Assembly: GCA_964551035.1 (NCBI GenBank)
Contig: CAZKBK010000008.1
Location: 62,001-126,000, forward strand
Direction of reading: 5' to 3'
DNA length: 64,000 nucleotides
From: Chryseosolibacter sp964551035
GTDB taxonomy: Bacteria; Bacteroidota; Bacteroidia; Cytophagales; Cyclobacteriaceae
The notes beneath the pieces were generated by a model that did no database searches, had not been told where the DNA came from, and was given only the letters and a program-made list of their open reading frames with translations. The position numbers were made by a program, and so were the translations under genes. Positions 26,631 to 35,833 of the stretch are shown piece by piece. Within the stretch, counting starts at the first letter, position 1; each line of letters starts with the position of its first letter.

Positions 26631-27322
26631 CCAAAAGCCACGGGGCGATCATTCGGGGCGATGAAACACGACCGGAGATCGCCATCGTCTTCACCGGCGA
26701 CCTTTTTGGAGAGGGTGGCAGGCACATTCGCCGGACACTTAAAGCACAAGGCGTAAAAGCGTCGTTCTTCCTGACCGGTAATTTTTATCGCAACGCGAAA
26801 TTCAAATCGCTGGTCCGCCAACTGAAGCGCGACGGCCACTACCTCGGCGCACACAGTGACCGACATCTCCTCTATTGCGACTGGTCAAGGCGCGACAGCC
26901 TGCTCGTGACCCAAACGGAATTTCAAGACGACCTGCGCGCGAACTACGCCGAGATGGCAAGATTCGGGATCCGTAAAACAGACGCACCCTATTTTCTTCC
27001 TCCCTACGAATGGTACAACGATTCGGTCGCCAGTTGGACGGCTCAGGAAGGCTTGACGTTGATCAGTTTCACGCCGGGCACACTAAGCCACGCCGATTAC
27101 ACCACTCCCGAAATGAAGAATTACCGAAGCAGTAACGTCATCATTCGTTCCGTATTGGACTATGAAGGGGCGCATGGTCTGAACGGGTTCATCCTGCTGA
27201 TGCACATTGGCAGCGGGCCGGAAAGGAGCGACAAGCTGTATGCAAGACTCGGCGAAATCGTCGAGGGGCTTAAGGCGCAAGGCTATTCATTTGTGGAAAT
27301 TGAAAACCTTTTGCGCGATTGA
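26624..27322 (+). CDS. Polysaccharide deacetylase-like (NodB) domain in -1 frame after GH9
   Basis: A frame coding for about 230 residues of a NodB-type fold: 'PEIAIVFTGDLFGEGG', 'LKAQGVKASFFLTGNFY', the metal motif 'GAHSDRHLLY' (HSxxH) and 'TDAPYFLPPYEWYN'. The first motif reads GD where the family normally has DD, so the activity may be altered. There is no ATG, GTG or TTG between the GH9 stop and the first conserved strand; the frame is only open upstream inside the GH9 gene (to GTG 26405) with nonsense sequence. A single extra A in the A9 run at 26615-26623 would join it to the GH9 protein ('AAKKKALTKSHG'). The start given is the junction, not a proven initiation site. Confidence 0.7.
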   Translation, partial: ALTKSHGAIIRGDETRPEIAIVFTGDLFGEGGRHIRRTLKAQGVKASFFLTGNFYRNAKFKSLVRQLKRDGHYLGAHSDRHLLYCDWSRRDSLLVTQTEFQDDLRANYAEMARFGIRKTDAPYFLPPYEWYNDSVASWTAQEGLTLISFTPGTLSHADYTTPEMKNYRSSNVIIRSVLDYEGAHGLNGFILLMHIGSGPERSDKLYARLGEIVEGLKAQGYSFVEIENLLRD

Positions 27323-27621
27323 TTGACGGATGGGTGAAATAAAACGACGCTTGAACTACTTGATGAATGCGCTCCTCCAGGCAGGGTCGTCAATGTCAAC
27401 AGAGTAACCATCCGCGAACAACGCGTTGATGGGAAAGATGATGGGGAGCGCATAACAACGGACTCCAAACTGAAAACTCCAAACTGGAAACTACAAACTG
27501 GAAACTCCAAACTAGAAACTCCAAACTGGAAACTACAACCACTGCTCCACTCATCACAATTCGCATTCCGGCGTTGCCCTGAGCCGGCATTAACATTACC
27601 TTGAGAAAATTTCAATTGACT
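27323..27621. other. 299-base intergenic region, repeat-bearing
   Basis: No gene seen between the deacetylase frame and the M16 peptidase. The central part is a 14-base tandem array (27462-27537). An in-frame TTG at 27601 precedes the M16 start but is not needed. Confidence 0.6.
27462..27537. repeat. 14-bp tandem repeat, unit ACTCCAAACTGGAA
   Basis: Five full copies of a 14-base unit (27462, 27476, 27490, 27504, 27518) differing at one or two positions, plus a 6-base partial. Each copy contains a small inverted core (CCAAACTGG is near CCAGTTTGG on the other strand). Confidence 0.9.
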
Positions 27622-30483
27622 ATGACGAGAACCGTGTTTACCATCCCCCTGATCGCGGGACTGCTTTTGGGTTGCAAACCCGGCCAGGAAGCCGGCAACC
27701 ACACGCAGGCAGGCAATCAGGATACGCCCAAGACGTTCAGCCTGCCCTACGACAAATTCGTACTCGATAACGGACTCGAAGTCATCCTGCACGAGGACCA
27801 TTCCGATCCGATCATTGCCGTGGCCACGGTGGTACACGTGGGTTCGCATCGTGAGAAGCCGGGGAAGACGGGATTCGCCCACTTTTTCGAGCACATGTCC
27901 TTCAACGATTCCGAGAACACGCCGCAGGGGGCCAACCGAAAATTGATCCCGGAATGGGGCGGACGGCGAAACGGTGGCACATGGTCGGATGGGACGATCT
28001 ACTACGAGGTGGTGCCTAAGGACGCATTCGATAAGATCTTGTGGATCGATTCAGACCGCCTCGGGTACATGATCAACACCGTAACTAAAGAAGCCCTTGA
28101 GGCGGAAAAGCAGGTGGTGAAGAATGAAAAACGCGAACGCGTTGACAACGCACCCTACGGATACACCGACGAGATCCTTCGAAGCAACCTCTATCCTGAG
28201 GGACACCCCTATAGCTGGACGGTGATCGGCTCCCTCCCCGACCTGCAGGCGGCTACACTGGACGACGTGAAAGAATTTTACAACATCTACTACGGCGCCA
28301 ACAATGCCACGCTGGTCATTGCCGGCGACATCGACATCGCCGACGCAAAGCAAAAAGTCGAACGCTGGTTCGGTGAAATACGACGGGGACCCGAAGTGAA
28401 GCCCATCCCTCCCATGCCCGTCACGCTCAACGAAACAAAGTCACTCTCCTTCGAGGACAATTTTGCAAGGCTACCCGAACTCCGGATGGTCTTCCCGACC
28501 GTTGAAAATTACCACCGTGATTCCTACGCCCTGGACATTCTGGGCCAATTGCTCAGCGGTAGCAAAAAGGCTCCCTTGTACCAGGTAGTCGTTGAAGAAA
28601 AGAAGCTCGCACCCTATGTGCGTTCGTACCAGGTCGGCAATGAACTCGCGGGTGAATTCACCTTCCGGGTGAGGGCGAACGCCGGCGTCGACCTCGACGA
28701 CGTGAAACGCGCGATTGAGGAAGGGCTTGAGCGTTTTGCACGAGACGGCTTCTCCGACGCCGAGCTTCAACGCGTGAAGGCGGAAACCGAGACGGACCTC
28801 TACCAGAACGTCAGTACGGTCCTTAACAAAGCGTTCACACTGGCGCAGGACAATGAGTTCAAGGGTGATCCCGCATGGGTCATCAAAGCCGCCGAACTCA
28901 CGCAAGCGGTCACGCGGGAAGATGTTATCCGCGTATTCAATACGTACATCAAAGGGAGGCACTACGTGATGACCAGCGTGGTTCCTCGGGGTCAGGCTGA
29001 ACTGGCAGTGGAAGGCGCCAAACCGGCTACGGTGTGGCAGGAAAAAGTGCGCGCCGACGTGGCCGTTGAAGACGTTACCCGCGGAGAAGAAGCGGACGTC
29101 CCGAAAACCCAAACGGAGCATGACCGTTCGGAGCCTGCTTTTGGTGAAGCGCCTCTTTTCAAAATGCCCGACATCTGGGACAGCAAACTCGCCAATGGCG
29201 TGACCATCCTCGGGATTGAAAACAACGAAGTGCCCCTGGTCTATTTTGACATCACCATACCGGGCGGGCACATGCTCGACCCGATCAACAAGGCGGGAAC
29301 GGCTTACCTGATGGCCCAATTGATGATGCAGGGCACGGCAAACCGAACCCCCGCCGAACTGGAAGAAGCCATCGGCCTGCTTGGGTCGGATATCAGGGTG
29401 GTGTGCACCAATGAAGCCATCAGAATATCCGGCAACTGCCTGGCCCGGAATTTCGAAAAAACCTTTGCCCTCGCGCAGGAGATCCTTCTGGAACCACGGT
29501 GGGATGAAACCGAGTACGCGCGCTTAAAACAGGCGCTGGAGACGAACCTCCGGGGTTCCGACGCCAACGCACAGGCTATCGCCAGCAGAGTTTTCGCACG
29601 CCTGATGTATGGCGACGCGCATATCCTCGGCATTCCCGTCGACGGCACGCTCGAAACAACATCCCGCATTACACTTGACGATCTCAGGGATTACTACGCG
29701 TCGTTCGTGGCCCCCGCGGGAGCAAGCCTCCATGTGGCCGGCGATATCACAGAGGAAAGGGTCGTTGAAACCGCCAGCTCCCTCGAAGCGGCGTGGACAT
29801 CCGAAAAAGAACCCACGCCGGCTTATGGCGACCCGGCGCCAGTGCCCGGAGGGAGCGTCTATTTTGTCGACTTCCCCGGCGCCAAGCAGTCCGTCCTTTA
29901 CGTGGGCCAGCTTGCGCTCGACGCTACGAACCCTGACTACAATAACCTTGATTTCGCCAATGAGATCCTCGGCGGCGGTTCCAGCGGCAGGCTGTTCCAG
30001 ACACTGCGGATTGAAAAGGGGTTTACCTACGGCGCATACTCGCGGCTGGGCAATACCAGTGAAACGTCGCCCATCGTCATCACCACCAGCGTAAGAAGCA
30101 ACGCCACCCTGCCCTTCCTGGAGATCATCCGCAACATGCTGAAGGACTATGGCAGGAAGTTTTCCGACAATGAAGTGGAAATTACACAGAACAAGGTCCT
30201 CAAGGCAAACACGCTTGCTTATGAGAGCCTCGGATCAAAACTCGTCTTACTCCATAACATCAGCAAGTACGGCTGGTCGAAAAAATTCATCGAAGAAGAT
30301 CAACGTGAACTGATGGCCATGGACCTCACTGATTTCAAGACCGTGATCGACCGCTATTTGGAGGAGCGTAACATGGTCTACCTTATCGTCGGTGACAAAG
30401 CCACCCAATGGCAAGAAGTCCGCAAGTTTGCCAACGATATAATCATGTTGGATAGCCATGGCGATTCCATGGGCGGGGATTGA
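27622..30483 (+). CDS. M16-family zinc metallopeptidase, two-domain lipoprotein
   Basis: A 953-residue protein from the ATG at 27622. The lipoprotein signal has lipobox LLLGC (Cys18). The first M16 domain carries the inverted zinc motif HFFEH (residues 87-91) with the downstream Glu in 'EALEAEKQVVKNEKRERVDN'. The second half repeats the fold without HxxEH ('VTILGIENNEVPLVYFDITI', 'GGGSSGRLFQTLRIEKGFTY'), the usual arrangement for two-domain pitrilysin/PqqL-type enzymes in which the C-terminal domain binds substrate. Anchored in the envelope, it should degrade peptides in the periplasm. Single gene with a 216-base gap behind it. Confidence 0.93.
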   Translation: MTRTVFTIPLIAGLLLGCKPGQEAGNHTQAGNQDTPKTFSLPYDKFVLDNGLEVILHEDHSDPIIAVATVVHVGSHREKPGKTGFAHFFEHMSFNDSENTPQGANRKLIPEWGGRRNGGTWSDGTIYYEVVPKDAFDKILWIDSDRLGYMINTVTKEALEAEKQVVKNEKRERVDNAPYGYTDEILRSNLYPEGHPYSWTVIGSLPDLQAATLDDVKEFYNIYYGANNATLVIAGDIDIADAKQKVERWFGEIRRGPEVKPIPPMPVTLNETKSLSFEDNFARLPELRMVFPTVENYHRDSYALDILGQLLSGSKKAPLYQVVVEEKKLAPYVRSYQVGNELAGEFTFRVRANAGVDLDDVKRAIEEGLERFARDGFSDAELQRVKAETETDLYQNVSTVLNKAFTLAQDNEFKGDPAWVIKAAELTQAVTREDVIRVFNTYIKGRHYVMTSVVPRGQAELAVEGAKPATVWQEKVRADVAVEDVTRGEEADVPKTQTEHDRSEPAFGEAPLFKMPDIWDSKLANGVTILGIENNEVPLVYFDITIPGGHMLDPINKAGTAYLMAQLMMQGTANRTPAELEEAIGLLGSDIRVVCTNEAIRISGNCLARNFEKTFALAQEILLEPRWDETEYARLKQALETNLRGSDANAQAIASRVFARLMYGDAHILGIPVDGTLETTSRITLDDLRDYYASFVAPAGASLHVAGDITEERVVETASSLEAAWTSEKEPTPAYGDPAPVPGGSVYFVDFPGAKQSVLYVGQLALDATNPDYNNLDFANEILGGGSSGRLFQTLRIEKGFTYGAYSRLGNTSETSPIVITTSVRSNATLPFLEIIRNMLKDYGRKFSDNEVEITQNKVLKANTLAYESLGSKLVLLHNISKYGWSKKFIEEDQRELMAMDLTDFKTVIDRYLEERNMVYLIVGDKATQWQEVRKFANDIIMLDSHGDSMGGD

Positions 30484-30699
30484 TCGAAACGTTGTCCGGG
30501 TGGTGGGAGTTGAATATTAGTGAGGTGCGAATTACGAACGACGAATGAGTGAGGAATGACGATACGTCAGCCTGGGCAATTTCGGCGACCGGCGTTTAGC
30601 TGGGAGCCCCCTCGGGGTGGCCGAGCTTGCCGAGGCCGGGGAAAAGACGCGGCGCGGAAACCGAACGATATCCTTTAGCCAAAAGACCTCGATTAGGAA

Positions 30700-32253
30700 T
30701 TAGGAATTCAACTCGCGTTGATACTCCAGCGTTCTTACCTCGATTGGTTCCAGCGCACGCGTTGCCGGGGCGGTCAATACTTCACCATCCGCGGAGAATC
30801 GGCTGCCGTGGCAGGGACAATCCCAGGATTGTTCCGCGTTGTTCCATGCGACGGCACATTTTACATGCGTACACGCGGGGTTCACGGCATAAAGCTTTCC
30901 ATGCTGGTCCTTGTGGACGGCGATGGTTTCGGGACCGTACTTGACGACCTTTCCTTCGCCCGGCGCCAGCGACGCAAACTCCTTCAACTCATCGGGGCTG
31001 AGCCACTTTCCGACAAACGTCTTCACCACGTCGGCGTTGTGCTTCACAAATTCCGTGAACGCCGCCACGGGCTTCACCCGTCGGGGATCAAACACGCCCG
31101 CCATGGGATTGTCAATTTGAAGGATGAGGTCGCGAATAACTTTTGCAGCGATGTGACTGTAGGTGATGCCGTTTCCGCCATACCCGGTGGCTGCGAAGAT
31201 ATTGCCGGCGCTGCCGGGAAGCCGGCCGATGTAGGGCAAGCCATCGACCGAATCAAAGTACTGCGCTGACCATTTATGCGTGACCTTCGCGACCGGAAAA
31301 TTTGCTCGGACGTGACTCTCCAGCTCCAGGAAGGATGTGTTGGCGCTCATTTCATCGCCCGTCTTATGATCACACCCACCCACTATGAGATATTTTTTTC
31401 CATCGATCTCCTGCGTCCGGTAGTAATGATAAGGGTCATAAAGGTCGTAGACCACGCCTTCGGGGTAGATGCCTCCTTCCAGGGTCGCCGCCATGGCGTA
31501 GCTGCGATACGCGGGGCAGCGGAAATGAAGCACGTTTACCCCAATGGGAACATGCGTTGCAAAGACCAGCGACCCCGCATTCAGCGTTACCCCTGAAGTC
31601 TCCACCGACACCTGGCCCCCGGCGGAATGAAAGTCCATGACACGGTGGTTCCCTAGAATAACACCGCCGCGTGACTCGAACACCCTGGCGAGTGCCTCGG
31701 TGTAACGCAACGGATGGAGTTGGCCCTGCCCGGGAATTCGCATTGCTTTAGTGAACGACACGGGTATGGGTATGTCGTTGGTGTACCCGGCCAACAGTCC
31801 AACGTCCATACATCCCTGGACGACCTCATCGAGCAAATTCTCCTGCGCCTTGTCCTGCGCGAAGAGGTACCCCGGCACCTCGCGAAAGCCGCAGTCGATT
31901 GAAAACCGCCTCACATTTTCCTTGAAGAGGGCAACGGCGTCTTCCGTGCCGCGCGCCACAAGCAACGCGTTGTCACGGCCGAAGTCGCGGATCATATCGC
32001 GATACGACGTCTCGAGAATGGTGTTCAGATGCGCGGTAGTCCCACCGGTGGTTCCAAATCCGATATTTCGCGCCTCGATAACCACACAGCGCAGGCCTGC
32101 CTCCTGCAAGCACAACGCCAGCGTGATACCGGTGATGCCGGCGCCCGCAATAGCGACGTCATACAATTGTGATCGTTCCCCTGCGGCTGGCGCGAAGGTC
32201 CCGTTTGTATCCTGCCATAAACTCGTGCAGGCGCCATCTCTTGTCGTATTCAT
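30700..32253 (-). CDS. FAD-dependent oxidoreductase with C-terminal Rieske domain
   Basis: A 517-residue protein from the ATG at 32253. The N-terminus has the FAD-binding motif 'VAIAGAGITGITLALCLQEA' (DAO/DadA family), with the second FAD region at 'FAATGYGGNGITYSHIAAKV'. The last 60 residues are a Rieske [2Fe-2S] domain: CTH (Cys461, His463) and CPCH (Cys479, His482). Fusions of this type are known in Bacteria but their substrate is usually not known; amine or amino-acid oxidation is the family default. The open frame runs back to 32358, but that stretch has no similarity. No signal peptide, so cytoplasmic. Unit on its own, convergent with the M16 gene. Confidence 0.88.
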   Translation of the reverse strand: MNTTRDGACTSLWQDTNGTFAPAAGERSQLYDVAIAGAGITGITLALCLQEAGLRCVVIEARNIGFGTTGGTTAHLNTILETSYRDMIRDFGRDNALLVARGTEDAVALFKENVRRFSIDCGFREVPGYLFAQDKAQENLLDEVVQGCMDVGLLAGYTNDIPIPVSFTKAMRIPGQGQLHPLRYTEALARVFESRGGVILGNHRVMDFHSAGGQVSVETSGVTLNAGSLVFATHVPIGVNVLHFRCPAYRSYAMAATLEGGIYPEGVVYDLYDPYHYYRTQEIDGKKYLIVGGCDHKTGDEMSANTSFLELESHVRANFPVAKVTHKWSAQYFDSVDGLPYIGRLPGSAGNIFAATGYGGNGITYSHIAAKVIRDLILQIDNPMAGVFDPRRVKPVAAFTEFVKHNADVVKTFVGKWLSPDELKEFASLAPGEGKVVKYGPETIAVHKDQHGKLYAVNPACTHVKCAVAWNNAEQSWDCPCHGSRFSADGEVLTAPATRALEPIEVRTLEYQRELNS

Positions 32254-32380
32254 GTGCGCTTTTTCCAGGGCACGCGCAATTATCTTGCCCTGCCGTGACC
32301 GCGGGATTTTGCTGACGGGAGGCATGGCGAACATCGCCGATGACCCGTTTTTCCACACGCCCGTTGTCGAAACGTCCGGT

Positions 32381-32650
32381 TCAGCGCTTGCTGCTGCGCT
32401 TTCCCTTGCGCGTGGTCTTCGATGTCGATCTTTTCTTCGCTGGCCTTCCCGTTCGTTTCGACGCCTTCGTCGTTCTCTTTGGCGAAGGCACCTTGGCGCC
32501 CTTCTTCCGGGCTTCCGACAGCCCGATGGCGATGGCCTGTTTGCGGCTTGTAACTTTCTTTCCGGACCGCCCGGAACGAAGCGTGCCTTTCTTCTTTCTC
32601 CTGATCGCGCTCTTCACGGACTTTTGTGCAGACTTCGAATACTTTGCCAT
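32381..32650 (-). CDS. DUF6496-type small basic protein
   Basis: An 89-residue, very Lys/Arg-rich protein. The N-terminal half, 'MAKYSKSAQKSVKSAIRRKK' and 'GKKVTSRKQAIAIGLSEARK', is the conserved DUF6496 core. The C-terminal half is a low-complexity Lys/Ser/Thr tail resembling histone H1 tails. It probably binds nucleic acid; no experimental function is known to me. It lies 127 bases upstream of the FAD/Rieske gene on the same strand. Confidence 0.85.
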   Translation of the reverse strand: MAKYSKSAQKSVKSAIRRKKKGTLRSGRSGKKVTSRKQAIAIGLSEARKKGAKVPSPKRTTKASKRTGRPAKKRSTSKTTRKGKRSSKR

Positions 32651-32930
32651 AGGATAAGATTTTAATCGGGCCAGTTGAGCAAAATCGTGTGCCGATACGA
32701 TACTTCTATGGGAAGGAACCGGCCGACATGCCCGCGGAGTAATTAGAAAAGAAAGGCTTGCTTCTCTCCCCGCGGAATTTTACCTTATGGTCAGTACGGA
32801 AATTTAAAGGCACATGGCATGATTTTTTTACCGGATGATCGCTTACACATGCCGCTGTCAAAAGAACCGTCTTTAACACGCTTATACTGGTAGCGTTGTA
32901 TTTCTTCCACAAAATGGTCCCACAAAGCTG

Positions 32931-34988
32931 ATGAAGCATGACAAAGTTGAAATGCTAAGGGAAAAAGAACAGGGTTCGGGCCATGCACCTTTTAAAAATG
33001 GGAGTCCCCCGGAAGACGCTACGGCTCATGACCTGCTTACCCAGCTTTTGCAGAACATCGACGCGGCGATCTATACGTGTGATCACCAGGGACGCATCAC
33101 CATGTATAACGAGGCTGCAGCGCGACTGTGGGGAAGGCGACCCCGGATCGGCGAGGATATGTGGTGCGGATCCTGGAAGATCTTTCGCCAGGACGGCAGC
33201 CAAATGGATCTCTCCGAATGTCCCATGGCGATAGCGTTAAAAGAAGGGAGGCCAGTCGATGGCCAGGAGATCGTGGTGGAACGCCCCGATGGCGTCCGGC
33301 GAAATATCTTACCCCACCCCAAGCCGCTCTTCAATGAACTTGGCGAGATCACTGGGGCCGTAAATCTCCTCGTTGATGTCACCGCCATTAAGCAAGCCAA
33401 CTCACGGATTACGGAAAGCGAAGAACGCTTTCGAACGATGGCTGATCAGGCGCCGATCATAGTTTGGATAACCGACGATACAGGCCGGTGCAGCTACATC
33501 AACGCCAAATGGACCGAGGTGACCGGTGCAAGGCGGGAGGAGGCCATGGATGGGCTGTGGGTAAAGTACGTCCACCCCGACGATCGGGGTATCGTCGCCA
33601 GGCGATGGAACGAAGCGTTTGCCAGCCGCCAAAAATTCCGGTTCAAGGCACGGTACAAGACGCGCACGGGTGAGTTCGCCCAAATGATGATCAACGGAAG
33701 TCCACGCTACCATGAGACGGGAATTTTCGCGGGCTACATCGGCATCTTTGAAGATATTACCAAACTCGAAGACGCAAAGAATACGTTGGAACTGGAGGTC
33801 ACCGAAAGAACACGCGATCTTTTGAAGCGCAATGAGCAACTGCGGTTGAGCGAAGAGCGCTACCACAAGATGGTGGCGGAGGTCGAAGACTATGCCATCA
33901 TTCTGTTGAGTAAGGATGGCGTGATCGAGAACTGGAATCGCGGCGCCGAAAAGATCAAAGGCTACACGGCTGCTCAGGTGGTTGGTAAATCCTTTCAAAT
34001 ATTCTACACCGAAGACGACCGCAAACGTAACATTCCTCAAAAAAACCTGGAGGAAGCGGCGGGGGCAGGCCGGGTCTTTTACGAAGGGCTGCGGGTGCGC
34101 GCGGACGGTACCACCTTCTGGGGAAGCATTGCCCTGACAGCCCTTCATGACACCAACAACAACGTCATCGGGTTCACGAAAGTGACCAGGAATCTCAGCG
34201 AGATCAATGCCGCTGAAGATGCCCTTCGCAGTTCCACGATCGAACTGGCAGAGAAGAACCGGGAACTGGAGATGATGAACCAGGAACTTGCTTCCTTCGC
34301 CTACGTGTCGAGCCACGATCTGCAGGAACCCTTACGGAAAATCCAAACGTTCGCTTCGCGCATCGTGGAGACCGAGCACGACAACCTCTCCCCTAAAGGA
34401 AAGGACTATTTTATCCGCATACAGAACGCGGCGCTGCGGATGCAGACGCTCATCGAAGACCTGCTCGCCTACTCACGAACCAATACCGCCGACAAGGACC
34501 TTGAATTGGTCGACCTCAACAAAGTGGTCGCCGACGTGAAAACCGAGCTAAGGGAGACGATTGATGAAAAAAGCGCCATCATTGAATGCGGGGACCTTCC
34601 GACGTTGACCGTTATTGCGTTTCAGTTGCGGCAACTCATCACCAACCTGCTCAGCAATGCCTTGAAATTTTCAAAACCCGACGTCCGGCCGCACATTCGT
34701 GTTGACGCCTCCCTTGTGCATGGGCGGGATGTCCCGGTCAAGCAACTGAATTCGAGGAAGGCCTATCACCACATTACGGTGGCCGACAATGGAATCGGTT
34801 TCGAGCCCGAATACAGCCAGAAGATATTTGAAGTGTTCCAACGCCTGCACGGAAGGAGCGAATACAGCGGCACCGGAATCGGACTTGCCATTTGTAAAAA
34901 AATTGCTGAAAACCATGGCGGCCTGATTACCGTTGACGCGCAGCCCGACCAGGGTGCGACTTTCCATGTTTATCTGCCAAAAACCTAG
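32931..34988 (+). CDS. PAS-domain sensor histidine kinase (cytoplasmic)
   Basis: A 685-residue kinase without membrane segments. Three PAS domains are visible (about 30-155, 160-280 and 305-425; for example 'IIVWITDDTGRCSYINAKWT' and 'ILLSKDGVIENWNRGAEKIK'), with a coiled-coil linker (ELEVTERTRDLLKRNEQL). A HisKA domain has His462 in 'FAYVSSHDLQEPLRKIQTFA', and a HATPase has 'LITNLLSNALKFSKP' and 'VADNGIGFEPEYSQ' plus 'GTGIGLAICKKI'. No response regulator gene is adjacent, so it is an orphan kinase. A bidirectional terminator hairpin follows. Confidence 0.93.
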   Translation: MKHDKVEMLREKEQGSGHAPFKNGSPPEDATAHDLLTQLLQNIDAAIYTCDHQGRITMYNEAAARLWGRRPRIGEDMWCGSWKIFRQDGSQMDLSECPMAIALKEGRPVDGQEIVVERPDGVRRNILPHPKPLFNELGEITGAVNLLVDVTAIKQANSRITESEERFRTMADQAPIIVWITDDTGRCSYINAKWTEVTGARREEAMDGLWVKYVHPDDRGIVARRWNEAFASRQKFRFKARYKTRTGEFAQMMINGSPRYHETGIFAGYIGIFEDITKLEDAKNTLELEVTERTRDLLKRNEQLRLSEERYHKMVAEVEDYAIILLSKDGVIENWNRGAEKIKGYTAAQVVGKSFQIFYTEDDRKRNIPQKNLEEAAGAGRVFYEGLRVRADGTTFWGSIALTALHDTNNNVIGFTKVTRNLSEINAAEDALRSSTIELAEKNRELEMMNQELASFAYVSSHDLQEPLRKIQTFASRIVETEHDNLSPKGKDYFIRIQNAALRMQTLIEDLLAYSRTNTADKDLELVDLNKVVADVKTELRETIDEKSAIIECGDLPTLTVIAFQLRQLITNLLSNALKFSKPDVRPHIRVDASLVHGRDVPVKQLNSRKAYHHITVADNGIGFEPEYSQKIFEVFQRLHGRSEYSGTGIGLAICKKIAENHGGLITVDAQPDQGATFHVYLPKT

Positions 34989-35012
34989 CGGTGCGGAATT
35001 ATAAACGCCACC

Positions 35013-35044
35013 AAAAAAAACGCCGGGACCATGCCCGGCGTTTT
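35013..35044. terminator. Bidirectional terminator between convergent genes
   Basis: A8 tract, then CGCCGGG (35021-35027), loop ACCATG, CCCGGCG (35034-35040), then TTTT. It serves the PAS kinase on the plus strand (stop 34988) and the DUF2911 gene on the minus strand (stop 35060). Confidence 0.85.
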
Positions 35045-35059
35045 CGTTTTAATTAACCA

Positions 35060-35605
35060 CTAGTATTTCAAGGGGACCGTCACAAGGGTATTTTCCCAAG
35101 CCAGGTGCATCTTCCCGCTGCTGCTGTCGCCGTCCAGGTCAATACTAAAGGCTTCAACTTCCTTCTCTGTAGACGTGGCGGGAACCGTGATTCGCGCAAC
35201 ATCCTTCGACTCATCGTAGCTGTAGGCACCCCACGTGTCGAGTTTGGAATTCAAAATGATCACCCAATTGTCCTTCCCGGGAATAGAGTACAAAGTGTAC
35301 GTTCCGGCCGGAACCTTTTTGTCGCCAAAGGTGACATCGCGGTAAAGCTTGATCTCCGTGGATTCGTTGGCGCCGGTTCTCCAAACCTTTCCATAGGGTT
35401 CCTTTTCACCCAGCATCGTTCTGTTCTTCTTCTGAGGCCGGCCATAGATGATCCGGATAACCGGGTCCCCGCCACGTCCCTCTGTCCTCAGGTATTCGAT
35501 ATCGGCGGGACTCGCGTCAAGCCCGGCGAATTTCTGCGCTTCAGCAGGCACTGAAACAACGGCCACCATGAACAGGGCCAAAAAAGGGGTAAACATTCTT
35601 TTCAT
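35060..35605 (-). CDS. DUF2911 secreted protein
   Basis: A 181-residue protein with a signal peptide (MKRMFTPFLALFMVAVVSVP, ...AEAQ) and a single DUF2911 domain: 'VIRIIYGRPQKKNRTML', 'GKVWRTGANESTEIKLYRDV', 'VPAGTYTLYSIPGKDNWVII' and a C-terminal 'AWENTLVTVPL' strand. The family is widespread in Bacteroidetes, forms a beta-sandwich and has no known activity. Expected in the periplasm or outside. Transcribed alone. Confidence 0.9.
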   Translation of the reverse strand: MKRMFTPFLALFMVAVVSVPAEAQKFAGLDASPADIEYLRTEGRGGDPVIRIIYGRPQKKNRTMLGEKEPYGKVWRTGANESTEIKLYRDVTFGDKKVPAGTYTLYSIPGKDNWVIILNSKLDTWGAYSYDESKDVARITVPATSTEKEVEAFSIDLDGDSSSGKMHLAWENTLVTVPLKY

Positions 35606-35833
35606 TTGGGTATTGTATTATGGTTAGTTATAGAAAGACTTTCGAAGACGTGAACAACATCCTTTAAAGCTAACGTAAAAATGCGCAAGATGCCTCATAA
35701 AAATATAAACGGTTCAATTCGCCGGCAACAGGCATTGAGCCATTAACAATTCGTTAACGAAGCCACATATTAGCCCCTTTGCCGCGGCGCTGACCGGCTA
35801 AAGTGTTAACTTTATTGCACCATATCCAACTTC

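Noticed and set aside
30590..30660. CCCCTCGG...CCGAGGCCGGGG inverted repeat after the M16 gene
   Set aside because: Could be a terminator, but the arms are irregular and no T-run follows.
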